From an uncultured Actinomycetes bacterium (GTDB taxonomy: Bacteria > Actinomycetota > Acidimicrobiia > Acidimicrobiales > RAAP-2): a stretch of 64,000 nucleotides of DNA. A program made the translations under genes and the position numbers. The stretch is taken from assembly GCA_903870905.1 (NCBI GenBank), contig CAIQEU010000039.1:1-64000 (forward strand). Direction: 5' to 3'. The notes beneath the pieces were generated by a model that ran no database searches, was not told the origin of the DNA, and saw nothing but the letters and a program-made list of their open reading frames with translations. Numbering within the stretch: position 1 is the first letter of the stretch; the number at the start of each line of letters is the position of its first letter. Shown here piece after piece: positions 7,402-15,085 of the stretch.

Positions 7402-8177
7402 CCACTCCCGATCGCTTCGGCGATCGACCCGGAACCGCCCTCGTCACCGGGGGCACCGGAGGTATCGGCAGCGCGATCGTCCGGCAACTCGCCCGAGAGG
7501 GTGCTTCGGTGACCTTTACCTACCGGTCCGGAGCCGAACGAGCACTTACCCTCGTGGAGGAGCTGAGCGATGAAGGGTGGCGGGTCGACGCCGTCCAACT
7601 CGACCTCACCGTTGCGCAGGATTGCGCCGCGGTGATCGCCGTGGTTGGCGCCCATCGTGGTGGGCTCCACACGCTGGTCCACGCTGCTGGCCCGCACATT
7701 CCCCAGCAGCACCTCTCCACCATTGCTCCCGCCGCCTACGCCGCCCAGCTGAGCGACGAAGCCGCGGCGTTCTTCAACATCGCTGCCCCGGCGATCCCGG
7801 CCCTGCGGGCGGCGAGCGGTGCCATCGTTGCCGTCACGACCGCAGCGACTTCCCGGTATCCAGTGCGCGATGGGCTCTCGGCGAGTGCCAAAGGCGCTAT
7901 TGAGCAACTCGTCCGAGGTCTCGCCGCCGAAGAAGGGCGCTACGGCGTCCGAGCCAACTGCGTTGGACCGGGGATGCTCGTCGACGGGATGGCAGCCCGG
8001 CTCATGGCGAGTGGCGACCTCGACGAGGAGGCCCTCGCGGTCACCCGTCGCAACATCGCCCTTCGACGGTTCGGCACCGCACAGGACATCGCCGCTGCGG
8101 TGTGCTTCCTCGCGAGCACCGATGCCAACTTCATCTCGGGTCAAACCCTCAACGTCGATGGTGGCTACTCCATCTGA
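7398..8177 (+). CDS. SDR-family protein lacking the catalytic tyrosine
   Basis: This 259-residue Rossmann protein has an intact cofactor-binding TGGTGGIG near residues 18-25, a variant HAAG in place of NNAG, and the usual C-terminal INVDGG-like ending (LNVDGGYSI). The active-site segment, normally Y-x-x-x-K, reads S-A-S-A-K here (GLSASAKGA), so the Tyr is replaced by Ser while the Lys remains. The enoyl-reductase spacing (Y-x6-K) is not present either. It may be a non-catalytic or altered-activity SDR. It starts within the stop of the CoA-transferase (ATGA), so it probably acts on or regulates the same acyl-CoA route. Confidence 0.82.
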   Translation: MTTPDRFGDRPGTALVTGGTGGIGSAIVRQLAREGASVTFTYRSGAERALTLVEELSDEGWRVDAVQLDLTVAQDCAAVIAVVGAHRGGLHTLVHAAGPHIPQQHLSTIAPAAYAAQLSDEAAAFFNIAAPAIPALRAASGAIVAVTTAATSRYPVRDGLSASAKGAIEQLVRGLAAEEGRYGVRANCVGPGMLVDGMAARLMASGDLDEEALAVTRRNIALRRFGTAQDIAAAVCFLASTDANFISGQTLNVDGGYSI

Positions 8178-8188
8178 GGATGGTCGCC

Positions 8189-9175
8189 TCACGCACCCAG
8201 TGATGACGTCTGGGCTCGCTGGAGGAGTTGCGCGAAGAGCAGTGGAGTAATGTTGCTCCCGGTGAGCAGCACCACGGTGCCCGGAGGTGTCGCCACGAGG
8301 CCGGAGCGAACCGCAGCCCACGTCACCGCAGCAGATCCTTCGACGATGAGTCCGAGCGTGGCGAAGATCTCCGCGACCGCCTGGGCGATTGCGTCCTCGC
8401 TCACGGTGACCACCTCGATACCAGCCTCGCCCAAGATGGCTGCGGTGACCGCACCGGGTTCGACGCCACCAGCGAGGCCATCGGCCACCGTGTGCCCGTC
8501 AATGAAGGAATCGGGGATGCCAGCGAGCAGCGCCGCCATCGCCGCATTCTCCTCCGGCTGGACCCCAACGACGGTGATCTCCCGACCGGCAAATCCAAGG
8601 ACCAACCCTGCAGCCAATCCACCGCCGCCAATCGGACAGATGACCGTGGAGACTTCTGGGAGTTGCTCGAGGATTTCCGTGGCCAGCGTCGCCTGGCCAG
8701 CGATGACCGTCGTGTCGTTGTAGGGGGAGAGGAACACTGCACCACGTCGTTGCGCGAGGTCGAGGGCGAAGCGCTCAGCTTCGCCGTAGTCAGTCCCGTG
8801 CTCAACGAGCGTTGCCCCGAGTGCTCGCAACTTCGCAACCTTGACGAGTGATGCGGTCGTTGGAACCACCACGGTTGCCTCGATTCCGAGCACGCTGCTG
8901 GCATAGGCGACGCCGAGCCCGTGGTTCCCTGCCGAGCAGGTGACGATTGCACGTCCTGGAGCATGGCGTGCTGCGGCATCGAGGGCGGCGAGCCCTCCTC
9001 GAACTTTGAAGCTCCCGGTGACTTGCAGGCATTCAGCCTTGACGAACACCGAGGAACCGAGGACTGCAGCGGCCAGCATGGGTGTGGGCGAGAGGAAACG
9101 CCCGACCACGGCATCCGCCTCAGCGCGCTGCACAGGAGTTGGAGCGCTGACGGTGCGGACATCGTGTGGGGTCAC
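8189..9175 (-). CDS. PLP-dependent threonine/serine dehydratase-like enzyme
   Basis: The 328-residue product is a fold-type II PLP enzyme. It has the Schiff-base Lys in TGSFKVRGG, the phosphate/ligand loop CSAGNHGLGVAYA, a PIGGGGLAAG phosphate-binding Gly loop and a C-terminal LLTGSN. This matches biosynthetic-type threonine dehydratases without the regulatory ACT domain, or serine dehydratase/racemase relatives. The open frame runs to 9322, but that would cover the divergent CadD-like start. The GTG at 9175 gives the usual family start (VTPHDVRTV) and is preceded by GAGAGG, so it is preferred; an ATG at 9256 is an alternative. Exact substrate is not determinable. Confidence 0.85.
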   Translation of the reverse strand: MTPHDVRTVSAPTPVQRAEADAVVGRFLSPTPMLAAAVLGSSVFVKAECLQVTGSFKVRGGLAALDAAARHAPGRAIVTCSAGNHGLGVAYASSVLGIEATVVVPTTASLVKVAKLRALGATLVEHGTDYGEAERFALDLAQRRGAVFLSPYNDTTVIAGQATLATEILEQLPEVSTVICPIGGGGLAAGLVLGFAGREITVVGVQPEENAAMAALLAGIPDSFIDGHTVADGLAGGVEPGAVTAAILGEAGIEVVTVSEDAIAQAVAEIFATLGLIVEGSAAVTWAAVRSGLVATPPGTVVLLTGSNITPLLFAQLLQRAQTSSLGA

Positions 9176-9257
9176 CGAACCATCCTCTCGCAACCACCCC
9201 GAGGCACGGTGGCAGGCCCGGCGGCGTACCTGCTCGAAATGGAAGACTGCACCCATT

Positions 9258-9830
9258 GTGCCTACCACGTCAGATCTCGTCACTTTGGGTGTCGCCACCT
9301 TCGTTGCAACGAACGTCGACAACTTCTTGCTCTTCGCGACCCAACTCGCCGTTGCGCCTCGGAGCGCACATCGCTCAATTCAACGCGGACAGTTCGCCGC
9401 GTCGATCAGCGTGGTGCTCTTCTGCATCGGCGTTCGCTACGCCCTCGTGGGGGTGCCCACGACGTGGTTCGCCGTGCTCGCTCTCGTGCCGGCCTACTTC
9501 ACGGTGTCGTCGTTGCGAAGTCTTCGCCACCGAAGCGAAGCGACACCACCGCGGGTCAGGGGTGCAGCGACGGCCTTCATCGTCACGTTGGCCATTTCGG
9601 CCGACAACGCTGCCGCCTACCTTCCCCTCCTCCGAGCGACCCATGGCTTGGGTGACGTCCTCGTCTTCGCTACCTGGGCAGTCAGCCTCGTCGCTCTCAT
9701 CGCCATCTCCACGGTCGTGGCCCGACACCCCCGAGTCGTCGCGCTCTGCCAGCGCGTTGGCCACCTCATCGAACCCGCCCTCTACGCAGCACTCGCCGTC
9801 TTGATCCTGGTGGCGACCGGAGTCCTCTAA
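9258..9830 (+). CDS. CadD-like transporter (cadmium resistance / LysE-superfamily)
   Basis: The 190-residue membrane protein begins with VTLGVATFVATNVDNFLLFA, matching the CadD signature in which an Asn/Asp pair lies in helix 1. A second related motif, LAISADNAAAYLPLL, occurs near the middle, as expected for the internally repeated six-helix fold. Family members are implicated in cadmium or other cation efflux; the substrate here is inferred. The GTG at 9258 sits two bases from an alternative ATG of the divergent dehydratase, so the two genes may share a very compact promoter. The stop (TAA 9828-9830) overlaps the stop of the convergent SDR. Confidence 0.78.
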   Translation: MPTTSDLVTLGVATFVATNVDNFLLFATQLAVAPRSAHRSIQRGQFAASISVVLFCIGVRYALVGVPTTWFAVLALVPAYFTVSSLRSLRHRSEATPPRVRGAATAFIVTLAISADNAAAYLPLLRATHGLGDVLVFATWAVSLVALIAISTVVARHPRVVALCQRVGHLIEPALYAALAVLILVATGVL

Positions 9831-10609
9831 ACCGCTGAGGACAACCCGCCGTCGAGGTTGATGCCAACACCAGTGAGGTAACTCGCACGTGGCGAGAGGA
9901 TGAACGCAGCGAGATCAGCGAACTCCGCTGTGGTGCCCATCCGTCCGAGTGGAACACCAGCACCGAGAGCGAGCCCTGCTTCGAGCTCTTCGACGGGCAC
10001 CTGCTGCGCCTTGGCTGCTCGCACCCATTGCCCTGAGTGGATGAGGCCGATGAGGACGGCGTTGATCCGCACGCCACTCGGGCCGAGGTCCTTTGAGGCG
10101 GCCTTGGTGAACGCCAAACCCGCCGCTCGAGACACCGACGTCGGGCTGCTCGATGCACCAGGGTGCTTCCCGGAAATCGCCAGCACGTTGAGGATTGACC
10201 CTGCGGTGTTCGTCAGCGCAGGGGTGAAGGCCCGCGTCATGCGAATGGCCCCGAAGAGCTTGAGGTCGAGGTCGTCCTGCCAGGCTCCATCGTCGAGCGC
10301 GCCAATTGGTCCCGCAGCCGACCGACCGGCGTTGTTCACGAGACCATCGCACCGCCCGAAGGTTTCGAGGACGGCCGTGGCGAAGGTCGAACCTGCCTCG
10401 GGATCCGTGACGTCGAGGGCCAGACCGAGGACGCGACCAGCTGCAGCCTTCGCCTGCAACTGCTCCACGGCCATCGCCACGGCATCATCTCGGCGACTGC
10501 AGATTGCCACCGCAGCACCTTCGGCGAGCAGGCGCTCGGCGAGACCGAACCCGAGGCCATCGGACCCGCCGGTGATGGCGACCACCTTGTCCGTGAGGTC
10601 AAGATCCAC
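9827..10609 (-). CDS. SDR-family oxidoreductase with TxxxR in place of YxxxK
   Basis: This 260-residue protein has the classical SDR cofactor motif (TGGSDGLGFGLA), NNAG at the end of beta-4, and a C-terminal NLDGGLSSAV. The expected Tyr-Lys pair aligns with SPTSVSRAAG, that is Thr and Arg. Comparable P-T-S-V-x-R-A-A-G sequences occur in some actinobacterial SDRs as I recall, so this may be a real subfamily rather than damage. It starts with a normal ATG 3 nt after the stop of the upstream deazaflavin oxidoreductase gene, consistent with an operon. Confidence 0.85.
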   Translation of the reverse strand: MDLDLTDKVVAITGGSDGLGFGLAERLLAEGAAVAICSRRDDAVAMAVEQLQAKAAAGRVLGLALDVTDPEAGSTFATAVLETFGRCDGLVNNAGRSAAGPIGALDDGAWQDDLDLKLFGAIRMTRAFTPALTNTAGSILNVLAISGKHPGASSSPTSVSRAAGLAFTKAASKDLGPSGVRINAVLIGLIHSGQWVRAAKAQQVPVEELEAGLALGAGVPLGRMGTTAEFADLAAFILSPRASYLTGVGINLDGGLSSAV

Positions 10610-10612
10610 TGG

Positions 10613-11149
10613 TCACCCTCGCTTGGTCAACGCGAAGACGCGAATGGTTCGGGTGGTCCGGTGAGCGTACGCCTCATAGGGCTTGGCGAGGGTTTGGAAC
10701 GCATCGAATGCCTGCGTGCGTTCCTCGTCGACGAGTTCTCGAGCATCGACGGGGACCGCAGTGCCGCGAATGGTGATCGTGGCCGTGGGGTGATCAGCGA
10801 GGTTCAGTACCCAAGCCGGGTGGTGTCCCTGGCCGAAGTTGGAACCGACGACCAACAGCGCGTCGCCCTCAGGCAGGTAGACGAGTGGCGTGGTCCGCTC
10901 GAGACCGGACTTCCGCCCAATCGTGGTGAGCAGCAGCATTGGTGATCCAAAGGGGCCGAGCACCGTGTACCGCCCTGATGAGCGGACGAGCACCTTGCGG
11001 TCCACGGGGACGAGTGAGCGAATCGTCGCCGACCCCACGCGGGTCGCCGCGAAGGCGTGGAGGATCGGAGCGAGGAACGAATCGCTCGATCCCCATCGAC
11101 CATCGGGGAATGGGCTCGCAGCGAAGGCGGCGTCGAGATCAGTGGGCAT
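10613..11149 (-). CDS. Deazaflavin (F420)-dependent nitroreductase-family protein
   Basis: The 178-residue product matches the DDN-like split-barrel family: SPMLLLTTIGRKSGLERTTPLVYLPEGDALLVVGSN, then HHPAWVLNLADHPTATI. These proteins bind F420 (or FMN/heme in relatives) and reduce quinones or nitroaromatics. The ATG at 11149 (MPTDLDAAF) is chosen; a longer frame to 11236 would lie inside the upstream gene, which it already overlaps by 11 nt. It sits in a three-gene minus-strand run with the P-loop protein upstream and the SDR downstream. Confidence 0.85.
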   Translation of the reverse strand: MPTDLDAAFAASPFPDGRWGSSDSFLAPILHAFAATRVGSATIRSLVPVDRKVLVRSSGRYTVLGPFGSPMLLLTTIGRKSGLERTTPLVYLPEGDALLVVGSNFGQGHHPAWVLNLADHPTATITIRGTAVPVDARELVDEERTQAFDAFQTLAKPYEAYAHRTTRTIRVFALTKRG

Positions 11150-11693
11150 TGCCGCCCACGATAGAACGTTCTCGCCACGCAGTGGTCTGTCGAGGGTGCC
11201 GGAAGTGAAGGACGGTGGCGTGGTCGAACGTTCCACCCTCGATCGCCGCGGTGTACTCGGCGCGTCGCTGGTGGTGCCTCGTGAAGGACCAGAGCACGAC
11301 GTTGCGCTCTGGGTCGGCGCTCAGGAGATTGCGCCACGACTCCCGATTGCCGTTCCACAGTTCCGCTCTCGTCGCGGCCCGTCGGATCGAGCGCCACAGC
11401 ACCCGTCGAGTCGTGAGCCACCGTGGGTAGTCGAGCCAGATCACCGTGTCTGCTGCCGGCCAAATGATGGAACGGGTGACGGCTCGGTAGTTCCCGTCGG
11501 TGACCCATCGGGGCACTGCGCAGCGCTCGGCCACCACTGCTCGGAACTCGTCGTCGGGGAGCGGCGTCCAGTTGGCTTGGTGGAAGATCGCGTCCAACTC
11601 GATGTGGTCGAGACCCGAACCATCAGCGAGCGCGCGGGCAAGGGTCGTCTTGCCAGATCCCGAGCTCCCGATGACACAGACCCGATCCACCAC
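11139..11693 (-). CDS. P-loop adenylate kinase-like protein
   Basis: A 184-residue protein that starts VCVIGSSGSGKTTLARALA, a Walker A loop, followed by LDAIFHQANWTPLPDDEF and WVTDGNYRAV, a layout typical of the FlaR/topology-modulation and adenylate kinase-like group. An Arg-rich lid (RRVLWRSIRRAATRAE) follows. Predicted cytosolic small-molecule kinase or NTPase with unknown substrate. Two consecutive GTG codons are possible starts at 11693 and 11690; a CACAAT hexamer lies 6 nt before the second. It overlaps the next gene by 11 nt. Confidence 0.8.
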   Translation of the reverse strand: MVDRVCVIGSSGSGKTTLARALADGSGLDHIELDAIFHQANWTPLPDDEFRAVVAERCAVPRWVTDGNYRAVTRSIIWPAADTVIWLDYPRWLTTRRVLWRSIRRAATRAELWNGNRESWRNLLSADPERNVVLWSFTRHHQRRAEYTAAIEGGTFDHATVLHFRHPRQTTAWRERSIVGGNAH

Positions 11694-11794
11694 CTCATTG
11701 TGGCCGGGTCAGCGCCTGCGGTGCCACAGGCGCCCTCTACGATCCCTGCCGCCATGCCAGCACTGAGCAGCAGGCATCTGAGAGAGGAATCACC

Positions 11795-12973
11795 ATGGCA
11801 GCAAGCAGCCACCGCACATCGTCACCGGACGAGCAGCACGAACACCTGCACTCCCCTGACGAGAAGATGAACACGTCCCACCAAGCGTCCACCGATGTGC
11901 CGACCACACCACCTGATCTTGGCGCCAACGATCCGCCATCTGCGATGGATGACCGCCAGCGAGTTGAGGGGCTCCTCCGAGCAGCGGCCGCAGGCATCGA
12001 CCCCTCGGTCCTCATCACCATCCATCGGAAGAACTTGGCCACCATCGTTGGGAGGAGGGAATTCCTCGTCATTCGCCCAGCGATCACGAACGGATGGGGG
12101 CAAAAGGTGGCGAGTTGGCACGGCCACACGCTCCACGCCGTCTGCACTGCAGCAGGCACTCGAGCACACCGAGCGCTCGTCGCAGCCCTCGGTGCGTCCG
12201 CTGCGCATCCGACGCTCGACGAACTCCGCAGCGCAGTCTGCGCTGCGCAGTCCTCAGTCGCCGAGAGCGAGATCATCGCCGCACTGGCTGCCGTCATGTG
12301 GATCGACGCCCCTGCCGCTCCGCATGCCCTCGTGATCTTGAGCGAAGACTTCGCGCTGGAACCCCTGTCACGGAGCGCCGCCGCTCCGAACGCCAAGCCC
12401 GCCCTGACCCCAACCCCTCGACCGCAATCGAACCCAACACGAGCTGCAGCCAAAGCAGCGAAGCGCAAGGCAGTCGCCGAGGCGAATGCGAAGGCTGCCG
12501 AGATCGCCGAAGCCGCCGCGGTCAAGCGACGGACAGGGAAGGCGGATCGAGCGGAGAACGTCGTCGAACCAGAGACTGCACCGACGTTCGCCGGCAGGGG
12601 AACCCGTCCGGCAGTGGATCGCCGACCGGCGAAGCTCACGCCGAAAGAGGCGGAGACCTTCACCACCAGCGACCCCCTCGTCGGAGCCATTGTGGAGGTT
12701 GACGTCCGCTACCACTTCCACGATCCAGCCGAGCCAGACGTCCGCTCCAAGTTTCGTCCTGCGGTCATCGTGGCCGTGAGCGCGGACCGGTTCTTGGTGC
12801 GTGGCCTCTACAGCCGGCCCAAGGAGTGGACGGCAGAGGTCACGGGATGGCACAAGTTCGGCCTCAACCGCGAGCGCTGCAACGTCGCCATGGTCAATGA
12901 AGAGACCACATCCCAGGTCATTAATCGAACCTACGGTCGTCTCTCCGACGAAGCGTGGAATCAACTCTGGTGA
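11795..12973 (+). CDS. Uncharacterised protein with Lys/Ala-rich linker and possible PemK-like C-terminal domain
   Basis: I do not recognise this 392-residue protein. A polar, His/Pro-rich N-terminus (to ~50) is followed by a compact region (~50-190), then a Lys/Ala/Glu-rich linker with coiled-coil character (~215-250). The C-terminal ~100 residues contain DPLVGAIVEVDVRYHFHD, then KFRPAVIVAVSADRFLVRGL, resembling the small beta-barrel of PemK/MazF proteins, where a G-x-I/V-V-x-V-D segment is followed by R-P-A-V/L-V-V. The similarity is by eye and needs a fold search. AGAGAGG upstream of the ATG at 11795 is a good ribosome site. No antitoxin-like partner is adjacent, so it is unlikely to be a conventional toxin. 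Confidence 0.7.
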   Translation: MAASSHRTSSPDEQHEHLHSPDEKMNTSHQASTDVPTTPPDLGANDPPSAMDDRQRVEGLLRAAAAGIDPSVLITIHRKNLATIVGRREFLVIRPAITNGWGQKVASWHGHTLHAVCTAAGTRAHRALVAALGASAAHPTLDELRSAVCAAQSSVAESEIIAALAAVMWIDAPAAPHALVILSEDFALEPLSRSAAAPNAKPALTPTPRPQSNPTRAAAKAAKRKAVAEANAKAAEIAEAAAVKRRTGKADRAENVVEPETAPTFAGRGTRPAVDRRPAKLTPKEAETFTTSDPLVGAIVEVDVRYHFHDPAEPDVRSKFRPAVIVAVSADRFLVRGLYSRPKEWTAEVTGWHKFGLNRERCNVAMVNEETTSQVINRTYGRLSDEAWNQLW

Positions 12974-12976
12974 CGT

Positions 12977-13022
12977 GAGGTTGCCCAGGATGGACAGCGA
13001 GGTTGCCCAGGTGACCTCGCTG
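12977..13022. repeat. Direct repeat and 9-bp hairpin between the unknown gene and the MFS gene
   Basis: GAGGTTGCCCAGG occurs at 12977-12989 and again at 12999-13011. The second copy sits in an inverted repeat, CAGCGAGGT (12995-13003) and ACCTCGCTG (13014-13022) around a 10-nt loop. It begins 4 nt after the stop at 12973. It may act as a terminator without a U-tract or as a binding site for the MFS gene at 13066. Confidence 0.45.
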
Positions 13023-13065
13023 CCCATCCGCATCGCAGACCGGTAGCCTGTCTGACGGAGCCCTC

Positions 13066-14262
13066 ATGACTACAACCGCCGAGCCGTCGCGCTCGAACGC
13101 CGACCGCTTGGTCCGCACCCTCGCCTTCACCGTCCTCCTCGAGTGGATGGCCGGTGGTGCCTTCCTCCCTCTCTTCCCCGTCTACCTCCACGACAAGGGG
13201 GCTTCGACGAGTCTGCTCGGCGTGGTGGTTGGGGCGTTCTTCCTGGCCGGCCTCATCGGCCAATACCCGGCTGGGAAGCTCGCTGACCACACGAGCCCAC
13301 GAGCCGTCCTCCTCGGTGGCCAGGTTCTCTACGGGCTCTCAACCCTTGGATTTCTCCTCACCACCAACGTGCACGCAGCGATTGGCCTCCGGTTCATCCA
13401 GGGACTTGGTGCCGGTGCTGCTGAGGTGGCGAGCCTGTCGATCATCTCCAAGGTCGTCGCCCCCGAACGCCGAGGCCGGGCATTTGGCACCATCTACGGC
13501 GCCCAGCTGACCGGAACGATCCTCGGCCCGATTCTCGGCGCCATCATCGGCATCCACCACATGTCGCTCCTCTTCACCTTGACGGCGCTCCTGTCGTTCT
13601 CGGCGTCCATTCCCGTCCTCGCACAGCCGGCCCTCAAGCACCTCGGTCGGAGCGCGGGACCTCGCGTCCCGCTGTCTCGACTGACCCTCACCAACAGCGC
13701 CAAGGGTTCCCTCATCTTGGCCGCAGCGCTGGGCCTCATCATTGGCACCTACGACGCTTCGTGGAGCTTGCTGCTCCGATCCAAGGGTGCTGGGGGACTT
13801 GCGATCAACCTCTCATGGATCTTGTTCTCGCTTCCCTTCGCGCTGGCCAGCAAGCCTGCTGGGTGGTTGGCCGACCATCGAGATCGGCGCAAGCTCGCCC
13901 TCACAGGAGTGATCTCGGAGTCGCTGTTCTGTCTCGCCTATCCCTTCCTTCACTCCGTCGCCATCATGTTGGCACTGGCGACCTTGGAAGCGACCGTGCT
14001 CGCCGGAGCACTCCCCTCGGCCCAGTCGCTCCTCACCGAAGGCATCGCCGACGATGCCCATGGACGGGTCCAAGGGCTCAACGCCACGTCACAGATGGCA
14101 GCGATGACCGTGGCGTCGATGCTGGGCGGTGTGCTCTTCGCCATCAGCCCGTCGCTCCCCTTCGTGGCATCGGCCTCGATCTCCCTCGTGGGGGCTGGCG
14201 TGATGGCGGTCGTGTGGCGACCCGTGAACGGCCACGTCGGCCATTCGGTCAGCGCTTCGTAG
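13066..14262 (+). CDS. MFS transporter
   Basis: A 398-residue polytopic protein with about 12 membrane segments. Between segments 2 and 3 is GKLADHTSPRAVLLGG, the MFS loop motif, and the matching loop in the second half is WLADHRDRRKLALTG. GAAEVASLSIISKVVAPERRGRAFG in segments 4-5 is typical of drug-efflux or small-solute members. The substrate is not predictable. The start ATG has a GGAG about 8 nt upstream. Its 3' end overlaps the convergent methyltransferase gene by 14 nt, so transcripts from the two genes would be complementary there. Confidence 0.9.
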   Translation: MTTTAEPSRSNADRLVRTLAFTVLLEWMAGGAFLPLFPVYLHDKGASTSLLGVVVGAFFLAGLIGQYPAGKLADHTSPRAVLLGGQVLYGLSTLGFLLTTNVHAAIGLRFIQGLGAGAAEVASLSIISKVVAPERRGRAFGTIYGAQLTGTILGPILGAIIGIHHMSLLFTLTALLSFSASIPVLAQPALKHLGRSAGPRVPLSRLTLTNSAKGSLILAAALGLIIGTYDASWSLLLRSKGAGGLAINLSWILFSLPFALASKPAGWLADHRDRRKLALTGVISESLFCLAYPFLHSVAIMLALATLEATVLAGALPSAQSLLTEGIADDAHGRVQGLNATSQMAAMTVASMLGGVLFAISPSLPFVASASISLVGAGVMAVVWRPVNGHVGHSVSAS

Positions 14263-14995
14263 CGAGCACGGTCAGCTCGAAGTCAGCGTCGGCGTTCGTG
14301 GGCGCGGTTCGGGCATGGAAGGTGACATCGCTGAACCCTGCACCTTCCAACAGATGCACCCATGCCTCGCGCTCGTAGAGGCGGACGGACGCCACCACAC
14401 CGCTCTCGTCGGACGCTCCGGCATGCGCTCGAACCGTCACCAGTCGTTGCTCGTCGAGATCGAAGGAACTCCGCTCCACCATGAGGCCGCCCGCAGTGGT
14501 CGAGATCTCCCCGTGGACCCTGCCGTTCAGGTACTCCCGAATGGGGACGACGTCGAGCGTGTTGATGAGTACCACACCACCAGGACGCGTGGCGTGAGCG
14601 AAGGCATCGAGTACTGCGGCGTTCCACTCGTCGTCGCCGTAGCCAAAGGAGTTGAACCAACACATCACTGCATCGAAGTGCCGCTGCGGGCGGTAGGTCA
14701 AGAGGTCGCCAACGACGAAGGTCGCAGGGCTCGACATCGCCTTCGCGAACGCTTGGGCACGGGCAATCCACCCGGGCGATCGATCGAGACCGACGACCTC
14801 GAAGTTGAGGAGCGAGAGACGATTCGCGATGCGGCCCCATCCGCAGGGTGCGTCGAGGATCGTATGGGTCGACTTCGGGAGGAGCTGGAGGATTTCCTCG
14901 ACGTCGAAGTCCGATTGCTCACTGGTCAGGTAGTCCGCGTGGAGGAGTTCGTAGTCATCGTTGAAGACGGCATCGAGGTCGAAGCGTTCTTCCAT
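14249..14995 (-). CDS. Class I SAM-dependent methyltransferase
   Basis: The 248-residue product has the SAM-binding motif I as ILDAPCGWGRIANRL at about residues 46-60, motif II with an acidic residue (VVGLDRSPGWI), and a post-II Asp (VVGDLLTYR), then MCWFNSFGYGDDEWN and GGVVLINTLD. It resembles methyltransferases acting on small molecules or lipids. The ATG at 14995 is preferred over an upstream frame to 15043 because TACCAT lies 6 nt before it, and the extension would enter the hairpin at 15030-15065. Confidence 0.85.
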   Translation of the reverse strand: MEERFDLDAVFNDDYELLHADYLTSEQSDFDVEEILQLLPKSTHTILDAPCGWGRIANRLSLLNFEVVGLDRSPGWIARAQAFAKAMSSPATFVVGDLLTYRPQRHFDAVMCWFNSFGYGDDEWNAAVLDAFAHATRPGGVVLINTLDVVPIREYLNGRVHGEISTTAGGLMVERSSFDLDEQRLVTVRAHAGASDESGVVASVRLYEREAWVHLLEGAGFSDVTFHARTAPTNADADFELTVLATKR

Positions 14996-15001
14996 AGGGC
15001 C

Positions 15002-15007
15002 ATGGTA
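15002..15007 (-). promoter_or_regulatory. -10-like hexamer of the methyltransferase gene
   Basis: Read on the minus strand the sequence is TACCAT, six nucleotides before the ATG at 14995. This suggests a leaderless transcript. Confidence 0.4.
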
Positions 15008-15029
15008 GGAGCCACGTTGCCCGTGAACG

Positions 15030-15065
15030 CACAACTGCGGCACCCCGGAGGGTGCCGCAGTTGTG
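15030..15065 (-). terminator. Perfect 16-bp hairpin terminator of the binding-protein gene
   Basis: CACAACTGCGGCACCC (15030-15045) pairs perfectly with 15050-15065 around the loop CGGA. It starts 20 nt after the stop of the substrate-binding protein. There is no strong U-tract, as often seen in actinobacterial terminators. Confidence 0.8.
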
Positions 15066-15085
15066 AACAGCGTGATTGCTGTGAA

